The notes below the pieces were generated by a model. The model was not told the DNA's origin. It ran no database searches and saw only the letters and a list, made by a program, of their open reading frames with translations. A DNA stretch of 64,000 nucleotides from Pempheris klunzingeri. Its lineage: Eukaryota > Chordata > Actinopteri > Acropomatiformes > Pempheridae. The position numbers and the translations under genes were made by a program. Shown here piece by piece: positions 62,051-64,000 of this stretch. Numbering within the stretch: the stretch's first letter is position 1; the number at the start of each line of letters is the position of its first letter. The stretch spans positions 17,390,788 to 17,454,787 of the forward strand of contig NC_092020.1 in NCBI RefSeq assembly GCF_042242105.1. Reading direction: 5' to 3'.

Positions 62051-64000
62051 CCTCTCTTCCACCGTACTCCTCCACCGTGCAGACTGCCGTCTTTATCAAA
62101 TGTGTCAACCCAAGCCCTCCCCTGCAAGCAGCAGCTCAAAGGAAACCTCTCCGTCCATTGTAACGAGGGTCATGGGTTCTAACTCCAGCTACAGTAATGA
62201 CTTGACACTCCACCTATAACCTTTGACCTCAGACCGAAGGCGATTAAGTGATCACAAGGACCTGCATACGGGAGTGGTCGGTGCTGGAAAGCAGCTTTCA
62301 GGTTCCTATCTATAGGTATATTTGAATACATGAGAACTATTGAGCAAACCTTTTTTATTGATTATGTCTGTACATGCTAGTGTATATGTATATCTTGCCA
62401 TCAGGGTTAAGACATTTGGTTATATAAATGTATTCTTATGGCAAAGGATGGATTATGTTCAGGACTTTTTGTTTGAGTTTGTTCCCGAGGGAAAGCGATA
62501 TTTTTTCGATGGGAGATAATCCAAGGCTTTTATCTTGGTGAACTCTTGCGTAAAGCTAAGACGCTTAAGTCAGGGAGGCCAATGGCCCAGATGGTTTCTC
62601 TGTCAACCTGGGAGACCTGGAGACCTGCAGAGAAGAGACCACGGCACATAAAATTCAAACATAATCACCCATTTAGGTCAGAGCCTCATTCACGTGTCCT
62701 CCTCATTTTTCTCCCCATCATCCTCCAGAGATCATTAGTGGACATTTCACAGAGTGAGCCCGGGCAGCACTCAGCTGCTGACGTATAAAAATAATCTTTT
62801 TGGACCTTGAGATTGAGAGTTTGTTTACAGAAGCGGATAGATAGCGGCGTTCTCCACTCCTGAACTGATACAGAATCCTGTGGATCTCTCTCAGAGGAAA
62901 AGTAGTACCATCTCTGGAGTCCAGAGCCTTCTCCCATGTCCGAGGAGCCGAGACGCCCTCTAAACTGCAGCCACGACCGTCTCCCACGCCCCGATATGGT
63001 GTTTCCAGACCCCAGAGTGCTTTGTGTTGCAGTGTTTTATTCACACTGTTTGTTGTGCTTAATTTAATAGTCATTAATATATTTGACCTCTTGTGTATCT
63101 AACAAGTCTATCTATGAGAACAATGCTTTGTATGGTTGGTGCTTCATTTTGAAATGTACTTATTAGGATCCCTTTATTCTGAGATTTTCCTCCCTCATTC
63201 AAAAACAGTATTTCAAAAAAGCTAAAGTACAGTTTTATTGTACTGGTGCTAAGACAGATTTTGTGTTGACAATCAATGATGTTTTGGTTTGAAGTCACAA
63301 ACTAATAAAAGATATTTAAGATGAAGAGACTTAAGGTGTAAAGAAAAGTATAGTTTAGTTAAAGAAAACGGGAATCAGCAAGACTGAAAGACTGAGCAGT
63401 GTGTGAGATCTTGAAGAGCCTTTTATTTGATTCTTTTATAAGAAATCAACAAGAATAAAGCATGATTGTGAATCATAGTTTTTATCCCTTTGTTTTGTCA
63501 GTTGGATTATTATAATAGAGCTGATTATTATAATGAGTATGTGTGTGTGTATGAGTGTTTGTCATATTCTAATTAATGACACGTGTGATTAAGGATCACT
63601 GAAGCAGATCTGAATAACAGAAACGTCTCACGCCAACAGTAAATAGAAAACAGCGAAGAACAGAGTGCAGATTCTGTTTGGCACGATATTTCCTTTTTGT
63701 TTGGTCCGCCACCTGTTGAAAGGTGTGCTTTTTTTTTTTTTTGTATGTTTTCTGAATGTGCATAAGTTTTCTCCCTCTCTCTTCTCTCTCCTCCCCATAG
63801 AGAGCAGGAAGCAGGATTTGAATGTTGACTAAACAATCTCATTTCAAGGTCCACTTACTTGCTTGTTGAGGAGGTTTTGACCATCTCACACATCTATATC
63901 AGCAGATTTTTAGATTGTTTTGTTCCCTGCTGATTCCAAGGTCAACAGTGAACTGACAGGATCAGCTTCTAAAGTATGAATGTTATCTTTTGAGAGGAAA
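62051..64000 (+). other. bcorl1: bcorl1 3' UTR and downstream flank
   Basis: No gene recognised. AATAAA signals at 63304-63309 and 63454-63459 are candidate poly(A) sites, giving a 3' UTR of about 1.3-1.4 kb. A short TG run lies near 63540. The remainder is AT-rich and featureless to me. Confidence 0.55.

Noticed and set aside
1-64000. CRISPR arrays, operons, phage or plasmid features
   Set aside because: The window is vertebrate nuclear DNA. No regularly spaced direct repeats with unique spacers were seen; the tandem repeats are microsatellites.

Overview
This is a window of nuclear DNA from a bony fish, most likely a percomorph teleost. The evidence is spliced vertebrate genes with GT-AG introns, long AT-rich introns, CA microsatellites, and several families of short dispersed foldback elements plus a SINE-like element of the kind common in teleosts. 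No bacterial, viral or mitochondrial content was seen.

Layout. 1-3700 is intergenic and holds a CA repeat, a foldback element and then a moderately CpG-rich promoter region. 3708-11502 (+) is a three-exon XK-family gene, best called xkrx. 12760-18849 (+) is a complete 13-exon NADPH oxidase gene, best called nox1, with a TATA box 67 bases before its ATG. 20543-31106 (-) is a complete 13-exon cstf2 gene (the CstF-64 polyadenylation factor). nox1 and cstf2 are convergent and their predicted 3' ends meet at about 20080-20115. 31107-31480 is the CpG-rich cstf2 promoter, with a possible divergent first exon at 31480. 31.5-48.7 kb has no gene that I could support except one tRNA-Val(UAC) at 35316-35388 (-). 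It holds foldback elements, a SINE-like element and CpG-rich blocks at about 41.9-43.6 and 45.2-46.4 kb that look like alternative first exons for the next gene. 48841-62050 (+) is a complete bcorl1 gene (BCL6 corepressor-like 1). 62051-64000 is its 3' UTR and downstream flank.

Function. The genes do not form one pathway. NOX1 is a membrane superoxide-generating oxidase, XKRX an XK-family membrane protein, CstF-64 binds pre-mRNA downstream of the poly(A) site, and BCORL1 is a nuclear corepressor of the Polycomb PRC1.1/CtBP type. The informative point is gene order: CSTF2, NOX1 and XKRX are also neighbours in the same relative orientation on human Xq22.1 (recalled, not searched), which supports the paralogue assignments over the similar XK-CYBB pair of Xp11.4. 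BCORL1 lies elsewhere on the human X, so its proximity here is a difference from human.

I joined exons by hand from splice consensus, reading frame and recalled family sequence. Reading phase is continuous through all three multi-exon models and the new bcorl1 start (MQ joined to VDP). Predicted lengths are 489 aa (xkrx), 566 aa (nox1), 505 aa (cstf2) and 1537 aa (bcorl1). I found no evidence of a new kind of biological system. The most notable points are lineage-specific protein features (a 14-alanine N-terminus in CstF-64, an AT-hook-like motif and a 13-glutamate C-terminal tail in BCORL1, Met at position 111 in NOX1), the abutting poly(A) sites and the repeat families.
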